This document shows, in pieces, positions 10,056 to 19,152 of a stretch of DNA of 39,051 bases. Source of the DNA: Zygnema cylindricum (taxonomy: Eukaryota > Streptophyta > Zygnematophyceae > Zygnematales > Zygnemataceae); the NCBI GenBank assembly GCA_037447655.1, contig JBBHKE010000894.1, positions 1 to 39,051 of the forward strand, in the 5' to 3' direction. Position numbers and translations under genes: made by a program. The notes beneath the pieces were generated by a model that did no database searches, was not told where the DNA came from, and saw only the letters and a program-made list of their open reading frames with translations. The first letter of the stretch is position 1. Each line of letters opens with the position of its first letter.

Positions 10056-10885
10056 AGGGTAGAATTCCATTAGGCGGTCCCAGTAATTTACGGAAAATTC
10101 TACTGGCAGCGTTTACTGGAAGACTATTCCATTTTGTCGGGCCAGTAACAAACATTCCTCAATTATGATTGGCGCCACATAAGTTAGAGTCCAGATTCAG
10201 AAAATCTTAAAAAAATCTACTAATGGAAAGTAGAAAGAAACATCTGGACGACCGGAGGTAATTAATGATTCGTACGTAAAGTTTGCGGCGAGATTTTGAT
10301 TTTGAAAATGGAAATCAAATTTTAGAAACGGAATGGCAAAAAAACGCGGCAGATTTTGAAGGTCGCGGCATACTTTGAATGTCGGTGGATGTCAGACGGA
10401 GCGTGCAAAGATATTTTCACTTCACCTGCATCCACCTGGCAGGCGGCACATGGCCTGTAGGACATAGGCACATAGGACGTGTAGGCTTGTGATCGCTTGT
10501 TCCACCATGGCAGGCGGCACATGGCCTGTAGGACATAGGCACATAGGACGTGTAGGCTTGTGATCGCTTGTTCCAGTGGATATTTTTTTGCTTTTTAACG
10601 TGTACCAATGGTACACGACCTTACCATGACCAGTATCGTACAACTTTCCTCGCGAGGAGAGTATCGTGACACTGGACGATGTGCGCGATTGCGTCGCGGA
10701 TCTGAAAAAGTAGAATATCCAACGGCCAGGAATTACGCCTACATCATTGGAGCCTCCGACAGCTTTCCAGTAACGAGGTTTCGGCTGACAAAAAAATAAT
10801 TAAGGTACGGATTTGTATGGCGTTGTACGAAAACGTACGGCGTCCAGTAACGAACCCCACTTTTCGTCTAATGGAATTCCACCCT
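10056..10885. mobile_element. 830-bp TIR element, non-coding
   Basis: The ends are inverted: AGGGTAGAATTCCATTAG at 10056 matches the reverse complement of the end near 10868-10885, which reads AGGGTGGAATTCCATTAG. Further inward both sides carry CCAGTAA words (10078-10086 and 10845-10851). The interior holds a 71-bp tandem duplication and no transposase-like frame. A clear target duplication is not visible. It is probably a non-autonomous DNA transposon or MITE. Confidence 0.6.
10431..10571. repeat. 71-bp tandem duplication (two copies)
   Basis: The unit TCCACCTGGCAGGCGGCAC... ending GATCGCTTGT occurs at 10431-10500 and 10501-10571, differing only by one inserted base near the start (CCTGG against CCATGG). 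It lies inside the 830-bp TIR element. Apparent peptides here are repeat translations. Confidence 0.9.
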
Positions 10886-10922
10886 CAGTAAGTTTGAAAA
10901 ACTGCAGGTTTGTTTTCACGCC

Positions 10923-11085
10923 TATGTTTGATGACGTCGAAACGTGTGACGTGTCACAGGACACCTTCAATCGGAGTTACGTGCCAAATTTTTGGTGTGA
11001 ACAAGACCCGTTTTCCGATAAGTTCTGGGAAAATCATCGGAATGGGCAAAAAGTTACAAATGCTCCAGTAGGAATAGACTATCAG
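10923..11085 (+). repeat. Dispersed repeat, inverted partner of 1636-1797
   Basis: See the partner copy for the shared landmarks. It contains TGACGTC and GTGACGTGTCAC palindromes. It lies just right of the 830-bp TIR element and might be part of a larger compound element. Confidence 0.75.
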
Positions 11086-11570
11086 AGGGGTGAAAAGAAA
11101 ATGGTTCGATATCCGAGCCAGATCCGAACCACGTCCGGTAAAGACAACCTGTTGCACGGTGCACACCTGTGCATTTAGCGGTCGTGCCCTTTTGACATTG
11201 AGCGTACTTTTTATTCTCCCCAAAAGTACGAGCCAAATTCACGCGGCAATGCAGGCATTCGCACCGTTTCAGTTTCAAATTTTGAAATTTAGAAGACTGG
11301 AAAAAATAAAATTGTCATTACTAATTACTAACTACCATTATGTTAAGCTTGATTTTCAACTTTGCTATCCACACTCATTTTGGTTTCAGTGGCTTCAAGT
11401 TATGTTTGCTCAAGTTCTAAAAAAAAAAAATAATAATAATAAAAATGTTTTCAAAAAAGTAAATAAATCAATAATTAAGTAGATTACGAGTAGCTCAACG
11501 CCAAATTAAAGCATTTGTCAGGGTTTCTCCGACATCGCTTTGCAGGTTGGAGAAGTTCCTACCGTCCAGT

Positions 11571-11640
11571 TGCACACCCGATTTTGATACAAATTCCGCA
11601 GACTTTGCACACCCGATTTTGATACAAATTCCGCAGACTT
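11571..11640. repeat. 35-bp perfect tandem duplication
   Basis: The unit TGCACACCCGATTTTGATAC... ending CGCAGACTT is repeated exactly twice with no spacer (11571-11605 and 11606-11640). Confidence 0.92.
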
Positions 11641-13899
11641 AGTTCAGACGTTGCTCACGAGATTACGGTAACGAGTTCTATGCACTCAGTTCAGAATTTG
11701 CACACTTGTTTACAATGCTGATTGGTACGATTGAACATTGTACGGAGAATGAAGTCACGCCCCCTCTATGCTTCGGTTTATAGCGTGTAGTGCATGTGTT
11801 TTTTAGTGTTTTTTCATAAAGGTGTTTTATGCAAACATCGTATATATAAACAAAAATCGACACTTTTTTTTTGTTCTTTTCTAATGTTGAAGTTATTTGC
11901 GAAGAATGTAGGAGCATCGTTTTGGAATCATGTATAGATACTCGTCAAAGTGACCCTTTAAGATTCCCTTTATTTGCTCTCGCTCACCTTCAAGCTCTAA
12001 GAGCATCGGTTACAACTTTTCCCAAGTTGTTTGTACCTTTCTATTGCTTACAACACTCGTATCATTAGCTAGCATGACCAAGTTTTTCCTACCTTTTTCC
12101 ACGTTCTAGAGCAACTCTCTATGTTACATTTTTTTGTCAAAGTTAATAAATATGTCGAATATAGCCCTATTTGTCTACTATCGGATTTCTCTCTCCTTTC
12201 TAGATTACGCATTTTTCCTCTTCAAAAGGGCTTTAGATTCCCCTACTAGAGCCACTCATTTCGTTAACCATTTTACACCCAGTTGACGACACTACCTTCC
12301 CAAACTTTCATACTCACATCTGGCGTTTCTTATCTTACCTCTATTTTTGGCGTTTGTTATCTTACCTCTATTTTGCCTAACGCCCATTGTACTTTGTGTG
12401 CACTTTACCTTCCAACTCTTCTTTCATTTCATCCCTTTCGAAATTTGATGATTGATTCTTTCGGATTCTAAATCAGCTTCTCGACCATGATACCTTTCTC
12501 GGAAGGTTACTCGCTCATAGACAAGATAATTAACCAGTCTCTTGCGGGGGTCTTGGTTTACAACCTACGACCACCTGGGCTCAACGACTTACTTAGGGAG
12601 TTGAGTGACGTCTATCATAACTTTAAGGTTTTTAGTGGAAGATACACCTATTTTAGCTCAAGTGGTATATCATGTCGATAAGGGCTTATTGCCATTCTAA
12701 TTATCATCATTATGCACCTAGGCACTTTTACCAATTGGGGCTCAAGATGAAGTTCTCTCGTTCACGTCCCTCATCATCGAAAGAAACAAATAACAACATA
12801 TCCGGCATAAGGTAGTTATCGTGTAACTCAAGAGCATACTTTAGGTTGAAGCGCGGGGTCGACTTCGATCTTGTTCGGGACCTAAGACTGGAGCTTGGGT
12901 TGTTACAACACCAATTTCGCCTCATTTTCTTTATCTTCTCTTCAGTTTTTGTTGCGCTTCACTAATTGCCAGCTTGCCCCACCCTTTTCTTGTATTGAAG
13001 CCACGTTGCATTTCTGGTCAACCAATAAATGAGCAAGGAGTCCATTTGCTTCATTGATCACACGGTGGGGAGCGATCAACACCACATGACACTGTGCAAG
13101 ATGTAATCAATATCGTGGGTTGCGAAACAAGATACATAGTGAAACGTAAAATGTCTCCCTCCACTTTCTCAACCTCCTAAACGATCCAAAAAGAGATGTG
13201 ACACCACTTTAAAAAGTTGATGTCCTTAGTGTCGGTTTGTTGACCTAAGAACAGAGGAGTCTTCACACCCTTGGAGTTCCCCTTTGGCGTCCTTTTTTAG
13301 CATGTTATTGGTTATTTACCATGGGGGTTGTTTATCTGATGCTACATTTTAGGAAAAAGACCATCCACTAAGTTAAGATGTTAAAATTTTAGTAGTGTGT
13401 TATGGTGTTCAAGTTGGTCATATTTTGAGTTGGAACAGTTTGGTGGAATTTATTGATGATGGTCAAAGAAGCATGAACATAGTTCATTTACCTAAGATAT
13501 TTATGGTTTGAGATGAGTTTAGAAGGGCATTTGTCCCTTCACAAATTTACAAAGCAAAACAATGAGGAGCGAAGAGAGTGAAATGCAGAGAGAGCGAGTG
13601 GGGTGAGAGAGAAGGAAAGAGACCTATTAAAACTTTGAATGGCGCTAAATGTTGAAAATGGCTTAAAAAATCAACAAGCCTTTTTGTTTGTTGGAAAACT
13701 GGTGTTCATGTGTTTGCTTTTCTAGTTTCTTTGCTTCTATAGTTGTTGACGGGTTCTTTATTAGAATTGAAAAACAGGTTTACCATACTCTTGTTTGGAC
13801 AAAGTGCCAAGATACCACACTAAAGACAAATATTAACACACCTACAAAAGAGGCAGTTAAATCCTAGATAAAACTCTTTGTCAAAATGGAAAGAAGAAA
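11641..13899. other. 2.2-kb stretch without a supportable gene
   Basis: Several short open frames occur on both strands (for example 12487-12681 plus and 12728-12925 minus), but none shows a recognisable motif or a convincing splice chain. The less AT-biased part at 11900-13300 differs from its surroundings and could be a heavily decayed transposon, but I cannot name one. A GA-rich patch lies at 13560-13620. Confidence 0.4.
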
Positions 13900-14330
13900 T
13901 GGAAAGGACAAAAAAAAAAAGAGAGAAAAAGGGAAAGAACAGACAACATTTACACACACCCCTAATAACATTCTCCAACGGTTCTTTGTAGTCGATTAAA
14001 ACAACAATTCTAACAAAAAAAAAATAGAAAGAAAGACAAGAAAAAAAGAAAGAAAGACAAAGAAAGAAAGAAAGGAACAACGAAAGAAACAAAGAAAGGA
14101 AGAAAGGAAGAGAGAGAGAAAGAAAGAAAGAGAGAAAGAAAAGAGAGAAGAGAGAAAGGGAGAGAGAAAGAGAGAGTGGGAGAGAGATAAAAAGAGAGGG
14201 AGAGGAGAGAGAAAGAGAGAGAGGGGAAAAAGCGTTAAAGGGATAGAGAGAAAAAGAAAGAGCGAGGGAAAGAGAGACAGAGAAAGAGAGAAAAAGAGAA
14301 GGACAAAGAGAGAAAGAAAAAGCAAATTGC
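13900..14330. repeat. Purine-rich (GA/GAAA) tract
   Basis: On the plus strand this is almost entirely A and G, in GAAAGAAA and AGAGAGAGGG units. The 170-179 codon minus-strand frames across it are serine/leucine/phenylalanine artefacts of the repeat. Confidence 0.85.
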
Positions 14331-15289
14331 AAAATACATTTATAAAATGAAAAGTGAAAGCACCAAAGGAAAAAAAGAAAAAGAGAAAAACTTTTCTACA
14401 AGAAATCGCCTGAAAAAACCAATAAAAATAAATAAACTGAAAAGTTTTTTGTATTCCACCACAAAATGAATGATTTATTGTAAACTTCACAAAAGCAAAA
14501 AAAGAAAAAAAATGGGAAACTTTTCTAGAATCCATAAGAAAAAAAAAAAAAACTGACCAAAAGAAAAGTTGATTCTTCTCTTACCAGAAAATGAAAAATA
14601 AAATAAAAACAAATGAAATGAAGCATATTACCTTATTATTGATTTTCTTTCCTTCTTTTTTTTTGTCGTCTTCCTCATTTTTTTCTATCTTCTTTCATTT
14701 TATTTTTATCTTCTTCCCTTTTTTTCTTTAAGTTCTTCCCTTTGTTTCTATATCCCCTTCCCTTCTTTTCTTTGTAAGAAGAAAGAAAATAAGGCTAAAA
14801 AATGGGATAAATTCCTCCTCAACATGAAAGCTAATGGACTTTTTCTCTAAAAAAAAGTGTTCGTACGTTAAAGGGAGGGGTTGGGGGGGAGAGTGGAAAG
14901 AGAGAAGAAAGATGTTGAAGAGGGGCTTGAGCGGGGAGGTCCAAAATCAGGATTGATCGAGGTCTTGAGGGGGAGGGGTAGAGAGAGAGAGAACCGAATC
15001 ATCGTCAACCTTGTACAAAAAGGCACATGCAAAAGCGGAAGCTGATACCTGAGGGCCTCCGAGGAGAGAAGACAAGACAGAGAGTGGATGGTGGAGAGAG
15101 ATAGTCTCCGCCACAACATCCCCCGGGGGGGGTGTTTGCGGAAAGAAATATCCCCCTCCCCCTCCCCCTCCCCGGGTGGGCGCTGAGCCGCACCTGCTTT
15201 AGGTTTTTTTAGCTTTAGGGAGAGAGGGGGGGGGGGATGGGGGGGGATCGCCACCGGGGCGTATATATAATATATATATATATATACCC
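14331..15289. other. Low-complexity stretch with possible minus-strand exon fragments
   Basis: A/T-rich simple sequence at 14331-14860 gives way to a G-rich minus-coding-like patch at 14870-15190. On the minus strand near 15123-15052 an ATG opens a frame MLWRRLSLSTIHSLSCLL that resembles a mitochondrial presequence and ends in a possible GT donor. No downstream exon can be linked, so I do not call a gene. An AT dinucleotide run lies at 15264-15286. Confidence 0.3.
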
Positions 15290-15870
15290 CTTTTGCCCCC
15301 GTTTTTTGCCCCATTTTACCCTCCCCTTTTCCCCATTTCCCCCCTTTTCCTTCCCCTTTCTGTCCTTTTCTCCCCTTTTCTCCCGTTTTCCCCAATTTTT
15401 CGCCCTTTATCTCTCTCTTCTCCTCCGTCCCCACTCTCCTTTCCTTCCCTCCCCCTTTGTGCTAACAACCCCCCTTTTATTCTCCTTTCTTCCACCTTTC
15501 TCCCCCTTTTTATCCTCGTTTCTTCCCTTTCCCCTTCCTTCCCCGGCCCCCATTCTACCCCCACTCTTTCTCCCCTTTTCTCCCATTTTTTCCCCCTTTT
15601 TACTGCCCCTTTTTTTCCCCTTTGTTCCCCCCTTTTTAACCCTTCCCTCCACCCCTAAATCCTCCTCCCTTCAAAAGAGTCTGAGTGCCACACCAAGACC
15701 CTCCCAGATTCCTTTCTCCCTCCCTCCCCCTTTTTCCCCTCCTTTGTTCCCCTTTTATTCCCCCCTTTTCGCCCCCCTTCCCCTCCCCGTCCCTCCCCCC
15801 CCCTCTCCCCCCTTTTCTTTCTTCCCCCTCCCTCCCATTTTCCCCCTTTTTTTCCCTCTATCCATCGCAT
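15290..15870. repeat. Long polypyrimidine tract (C/T on plus strand)
   Basis: Over about 580 bp the plus strand is overwhelmingly C and T in CCCCTTTT-type units, with only scattered purines. It is long and mirror-like enough to form triplex (H-DNA) structures in principle. Peptides of proline, serine, phenylalanine and leucine, or glycine and arginine on the other strand, are artefacts. Confidence 0.85.
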
Positions 15871-16089
15871 AGGAATTCCTGGAATAACTTTTCCCTTTTT
15901 TTTTCCAAAAAAAAATTGTTTTCCATTTTTTTTTTGTTTTTTTCGATTTTTTCTCGTCGGTTTTTGTTCAATTTAGGGCTCGGATGGTCGCTTACCTCCC
16001 CCCCTACAACCCGATTCCATACCTAAAACTCCCTCTCCCTCCTCCTCCTTCCCCCCCCCCCTCCCCCCCCCCCAACTGGCGAATAGAAA

Positions 16090-16346
16090 CTCTTTGTCGC
16101 AAAACCCCTTTTACACCCTACCCACCTTCGCACAAAGAGCTTGAAAAAAAAAAAAAAAAAGAGTACAGTTTTTTTTTTTTTTTTTTACTTTTATGCTTCC
16201 ATTTTGGAACACTTCGCACTAAATATTTTATTTAGTCGTACGGATTCCGTACTATGTCACCACTATTTCCTTTGAATAAAAAAATCTTTCCCCAGCCCAA
16301 AACCCCCCTTTATAACCCTATCCACCTTCTTACAAAGAGGGGAGAA
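16090..16346. repeat. Repeated ~55-bp block (AAAACCCC..CCACCTTC..ACAAAGAG)
   Basis: Similar blocks occur at about 16100-16140 and 16298-16340, both reading AAAACCCC, then a CCCTAYCCACCTTC core, then ACAAAGAG. Each is followed by an A-rich run. They are spaced about 198 bp apart and may be units of a decayed tandem array. A CACGTG lies nearby at 16369-16374. Confidence 0.5.
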
Positions 16347-16497
16347 AAAAGCGCCAATCCTTGGCTGCCACGTGGCGCATGAAGACAAAAACCAAATCAC
16401 AAAATATCTAAAAACCCCACACTAAATTCTTGCGCCTGAATAGAGACAAAGGGAAATTTCGAGAAATCGATACACCGCAAACAATATAGTGTGGAGT

Positions 16498-16660
16498 CAC
16501 AGGCGTTGGGGAGGGGAGGGGAGGGGAGGAGAGGGGAGGGGGAGGGGAGGGGAGGGGAGGGGAGGGGGAGGAAAGGGGAGGGGAGGGGGAGGGAGGGGGA
16601 GGGGGAGGGGAGGGAAGGGGAAGGGAAGGGTGAGAGGAGGGAAGGGAAGGGAAGGCCGCG
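16498..16660. repeat. G-rich (GGGGAGGGGA)n tract
   Basis: Repeating GGGGAGGGGAGG units on the plus strand contain dozens of G-runs of four, a strong candidate for G-quadruplex formation. It lies between two polypyrimidine tracts, so the purine-rich strand switches twice within 2 kb. Confidence 0.9.
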
Positions 16661-16924
16661 GTAAGAGGCCACCACGGCCTTTGTTACCCCTTTTTCTTTT
16701 AAATGGAGACGGCATGACGCATGGGGGGAATGGATAGAAAGTGGCGACCGCTGGGGGGGAGAGAGAAGGGACTGGTTGGGATGGGATTTCCACCATATAT
16801 AGTGTGAGTATAGAAGCGAACAGAGGGTATAAATAGGAAATCGAGACGGAAACTCCACGCAGGAAAGCTAAGGTGAAGAATAGACTGAGAAATAGACTCA
16901 GAATAGACTCAGATAAGACAAAAG

Positions 16925-17455
16925 AATCACCTTTCCTACCGCCTCCTCTCCCCTTTTTCTCTTTACACTCCATTGTCCTATTTCCCCTTTTTTTCCCCTG
17001 TTCTTACCCCCCTTTTTTCCCCTCATCCCCCCCCTTTTCTTCTCCCCTTTTTTTCTCTCCCCTTTATTTCTCCCCTTTACCCCCCCCTCCCCCCTGTTTT
17101 TCCCAACTTTCCTCCCCTCCCCTTTTTCCTTCCCCCTCCCACCCTGTTTCCCTCCTTTCTTATCCCCCCTCCCCCATTTTCTGCCTTTATTTTCACCTCT
17201 TCGTCTCCCTTTTTTCCCCCCTTTTTCCTCTCCCCCCCCCTCCCCCCCCCCCCTTTTCTTTTCCCCTTTTCCCCCGACTTTTCGCTGCCCCTCCTCCCCT
17301 CCCCTTCCACCCCCTTTTCTTTTCCCCCTTTTTCGCCCCTTTCTCTTCCCTTCTTTTCCCTCCTCCCCCCTCTTTCCCCCTCTCTCCTTCTCCCCTTTCT
17401 GCCCCCCACCTCCCCGCCCCCCCCATTTCCCCCCTTTCTTTCCCCCAAATGAAAA
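16925..17455. repeat. Second long polypyrimidine tract
   Basis: About 530 bp of nearly pure C/T on the plus strand (CCCCTTTTT, TCCCCCC units). It resembles the 15290-15870 tract in composition and may share its origin. The 120-230 codon frames across it are artefacts. Confidence 0.85.
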
Positions 17456-18155
17456 AAAGTCGTTCAATAAAAAAAATAAAAAAATGTGGGTTAGAAATGT
17501 GCGAGAAATTGGAGAATGGGAAAATGTCGAACCGAACCCCCCCCCCCCCCCACCCTCCCAAAAAAAAAAGATAAAAAAAAAAAAAAAAAAAGAGAGAAAA
17601 AAAAAACAAATATTATTTTTTTATTATTGATGTTATTATTATTGTTTTTTTATTAGAAAAATGGGGGTAAAACTGGGAACTAGAAAACCCCTAAAATCCT
17701 AAAAAATAAGTAAATAAATAAATAAATGAAATAAAAAACTAATAAAATATGTAAATATCTAAACAAGTTTTGCGAATCCACACTACATTCTTTTCTGTTT
17801 CGTTCGTTTCAAGTTTTCCTTTTTATCTTCAGCTCCGCCTTTTGCGTTGGTTTTTTTTTTTTTTTTTTTTTTAAACCTTCACTAATTCGGTTTAGTGAGC
17901 CACTGAGAGCTCGCCATGTGGCTGCCAGAGAGTGGCCTTTTCCTCCCCCTTTTGTAAGTAGATGGAGAGGTTTATAAGTGAGTTTTTGCTCAACACAGTA
18001 ACAGTTATTTATTTATTTATTTATTTATTTTTTATTTTTTTTCGGCGGTTGTAGTCGTGACAAAGTATGGAAATCGGTTTGTAAAGGGGGAAACTGATCG
18101 ACCATCTCAGCCTCTAACATTATAATATTTTTCACAAAACAAAGATACTTAAAAA
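17456..18155. other. A/T homopolymer-rich stretch, no gene
   Basis: Long A and T runs (17566-17608, 17850-17871) and an (ATTT)n run at 18006-18030. On the minus strand an ATG in good context near 17917 opens only eleven codons. I see nothing else to support. Confidence 0.5.
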
Positions 18156-18159
18156 GAAA

Positions 18160-18385
18160 ATGATACCTCTCCTCTCCCTCTCCTCTCCCTCTCCGTGATC
18201 CCCCTCCTCTCCCTCTCCGTGATCCCTCTCCTCTCCCTCTCCCTCTCCGTAATCCCTCTCCTCTCCCTCTCCTCTCCCTCTTCCTCCCTCTCCGTGATCC
18301 CTCTCCTCTCCCTCTCCTCTCCCTCCCCTCTCCTCCCCTCCCCCTCTCTTCCCTCTCCCCCTCCCCCTCCCCCTCCCCCAGTATT
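18160..18385. repeat. CCTCTCCCT minisatellite with CCGTGATC inserts
   Basis: Units of CCTCTCCCTCTCC are punctuated by CTCCGTGATCCC at about 18188-18300, giving a higher-order repeat of about 27-50 bp. It ends in (CCCCCT)n. All frames through it are low-complexity artefacts. Confidence 0.88.
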
Positions 18386-18824
18386 GGATACATTTGTTTT
18401 CAAACCTTTTTTCGGTGAAAAATTTTAGAACCATATGTAGAAAAAAATAATTTTTTGCTCAAGACAGCATTAAATTCTATCACAATGAGACAAAATTAAA
18501 AACTATATATCTTTTCATGCAATGAATAAAATAATTCCATAACATAAGAACTTAAAGAAAAAAAAACAAAATTTTTGCATTTGTTTTCAAAGTATATAAC
18601 CATATATCGATAAAGCCACATTTCTATAAAAAAGTTTACAAAAAAAAAAAAACCCATGTAAAGAAAAATTTACAAACACTTTTTTTTTGTATTTACAATG
18701 AATCTACAAAAAACAAAAGCAAGCAAAAACATCTTAAGGTCCAAAACTGAAAACCAACTAAACGGTGTTTTACACACTATTTTTGGACACTATTACACAC
18801 TCATATGTACAACATCACACTCAT

Positions 18825-18835
18825 ACTCTTCTCTC

Positions 18836-18873
<38 letters not shown>

Positions 18874-19070
18874 CCTCTCTTTCACTACATGAGTCAACCC
18901 CCCCTTGTCCCTCACATTCAAATCCTAAAGTCAACAATCCTTCAAATCTCAAAGACTCGTTCTCCCTCTTCCTTCCCTCTCCCTCCCTCCCTCCATCAAA
19001 AACTGTTTCTCTCTCCCTCCCCTGTCTCTCCATCTCTCCCTCCCTCCCTCCCTCCCTCAAAAACTATTTC
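18825..19070. repeat. (CT)n and CCCTCC simple repeats
   Basis: A CT run at 18827-18880 and CCCTCC-rich patches to 19065. The stretch lies just past the 3' end of the minus-strand HSP20 gene and could include its 3' untranslated region. Confidence 0.75.
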
Positions 19071-19152
19071 AGAAACATTATTTTCTTCTCTCCCATATTT
19101 TTCCACTCAAAAAAAAACATGTTCCTTTTTAAGCTTTCTTTGGCACTTATAT

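Noticed and set aside
10322-10643. Three overlapping minus-strand frames with repeated RPMCLCPTGHV peptides
   Set aside because: They are readings of the 71-bp tandem duplication inside a TIR element.
10431-11640. CRISPR-like arrays from the short perfect repeats
   Set aside because: There are only two adjacent copies each with no unique spacers, and the window is eukaryotic.
11871-12925. Frames at 11871-12068, 12487-12681 (plus) and 12728-12925 (minus) as genes
   Set aside because: Short, no motif, no splice partners, and interrupted by stops in all frames nearby.
13820-14535. 170-179 codon Ser/Leu/Phe-rich minus-strand frames resembling membrane proteins
   Set aside because: The hydrophobic look comes from CTTTCT-type repeats on the minus strand.
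16409-16446. Minus-strand possible terminal exon (CAG acceptor, AQEFSVGFLDIL, stop)
   Set aside because: Only twelve codons, with no upstream exon that can be joined.
15237-17609. Long proline/serine/phenylalanine or glycine/arginine frames of 100-233 codons on both strands
   Set aside because: They are translations of nearly pure C/T or G/A tracts, with all frames equally open, no motif and no splice signals.
17870-17960. Minus-strand TATA-like word and ATG in good context (MASSQWLTKPN)
   Set aside because: The frame stops after eleven codons, before any usable donor.
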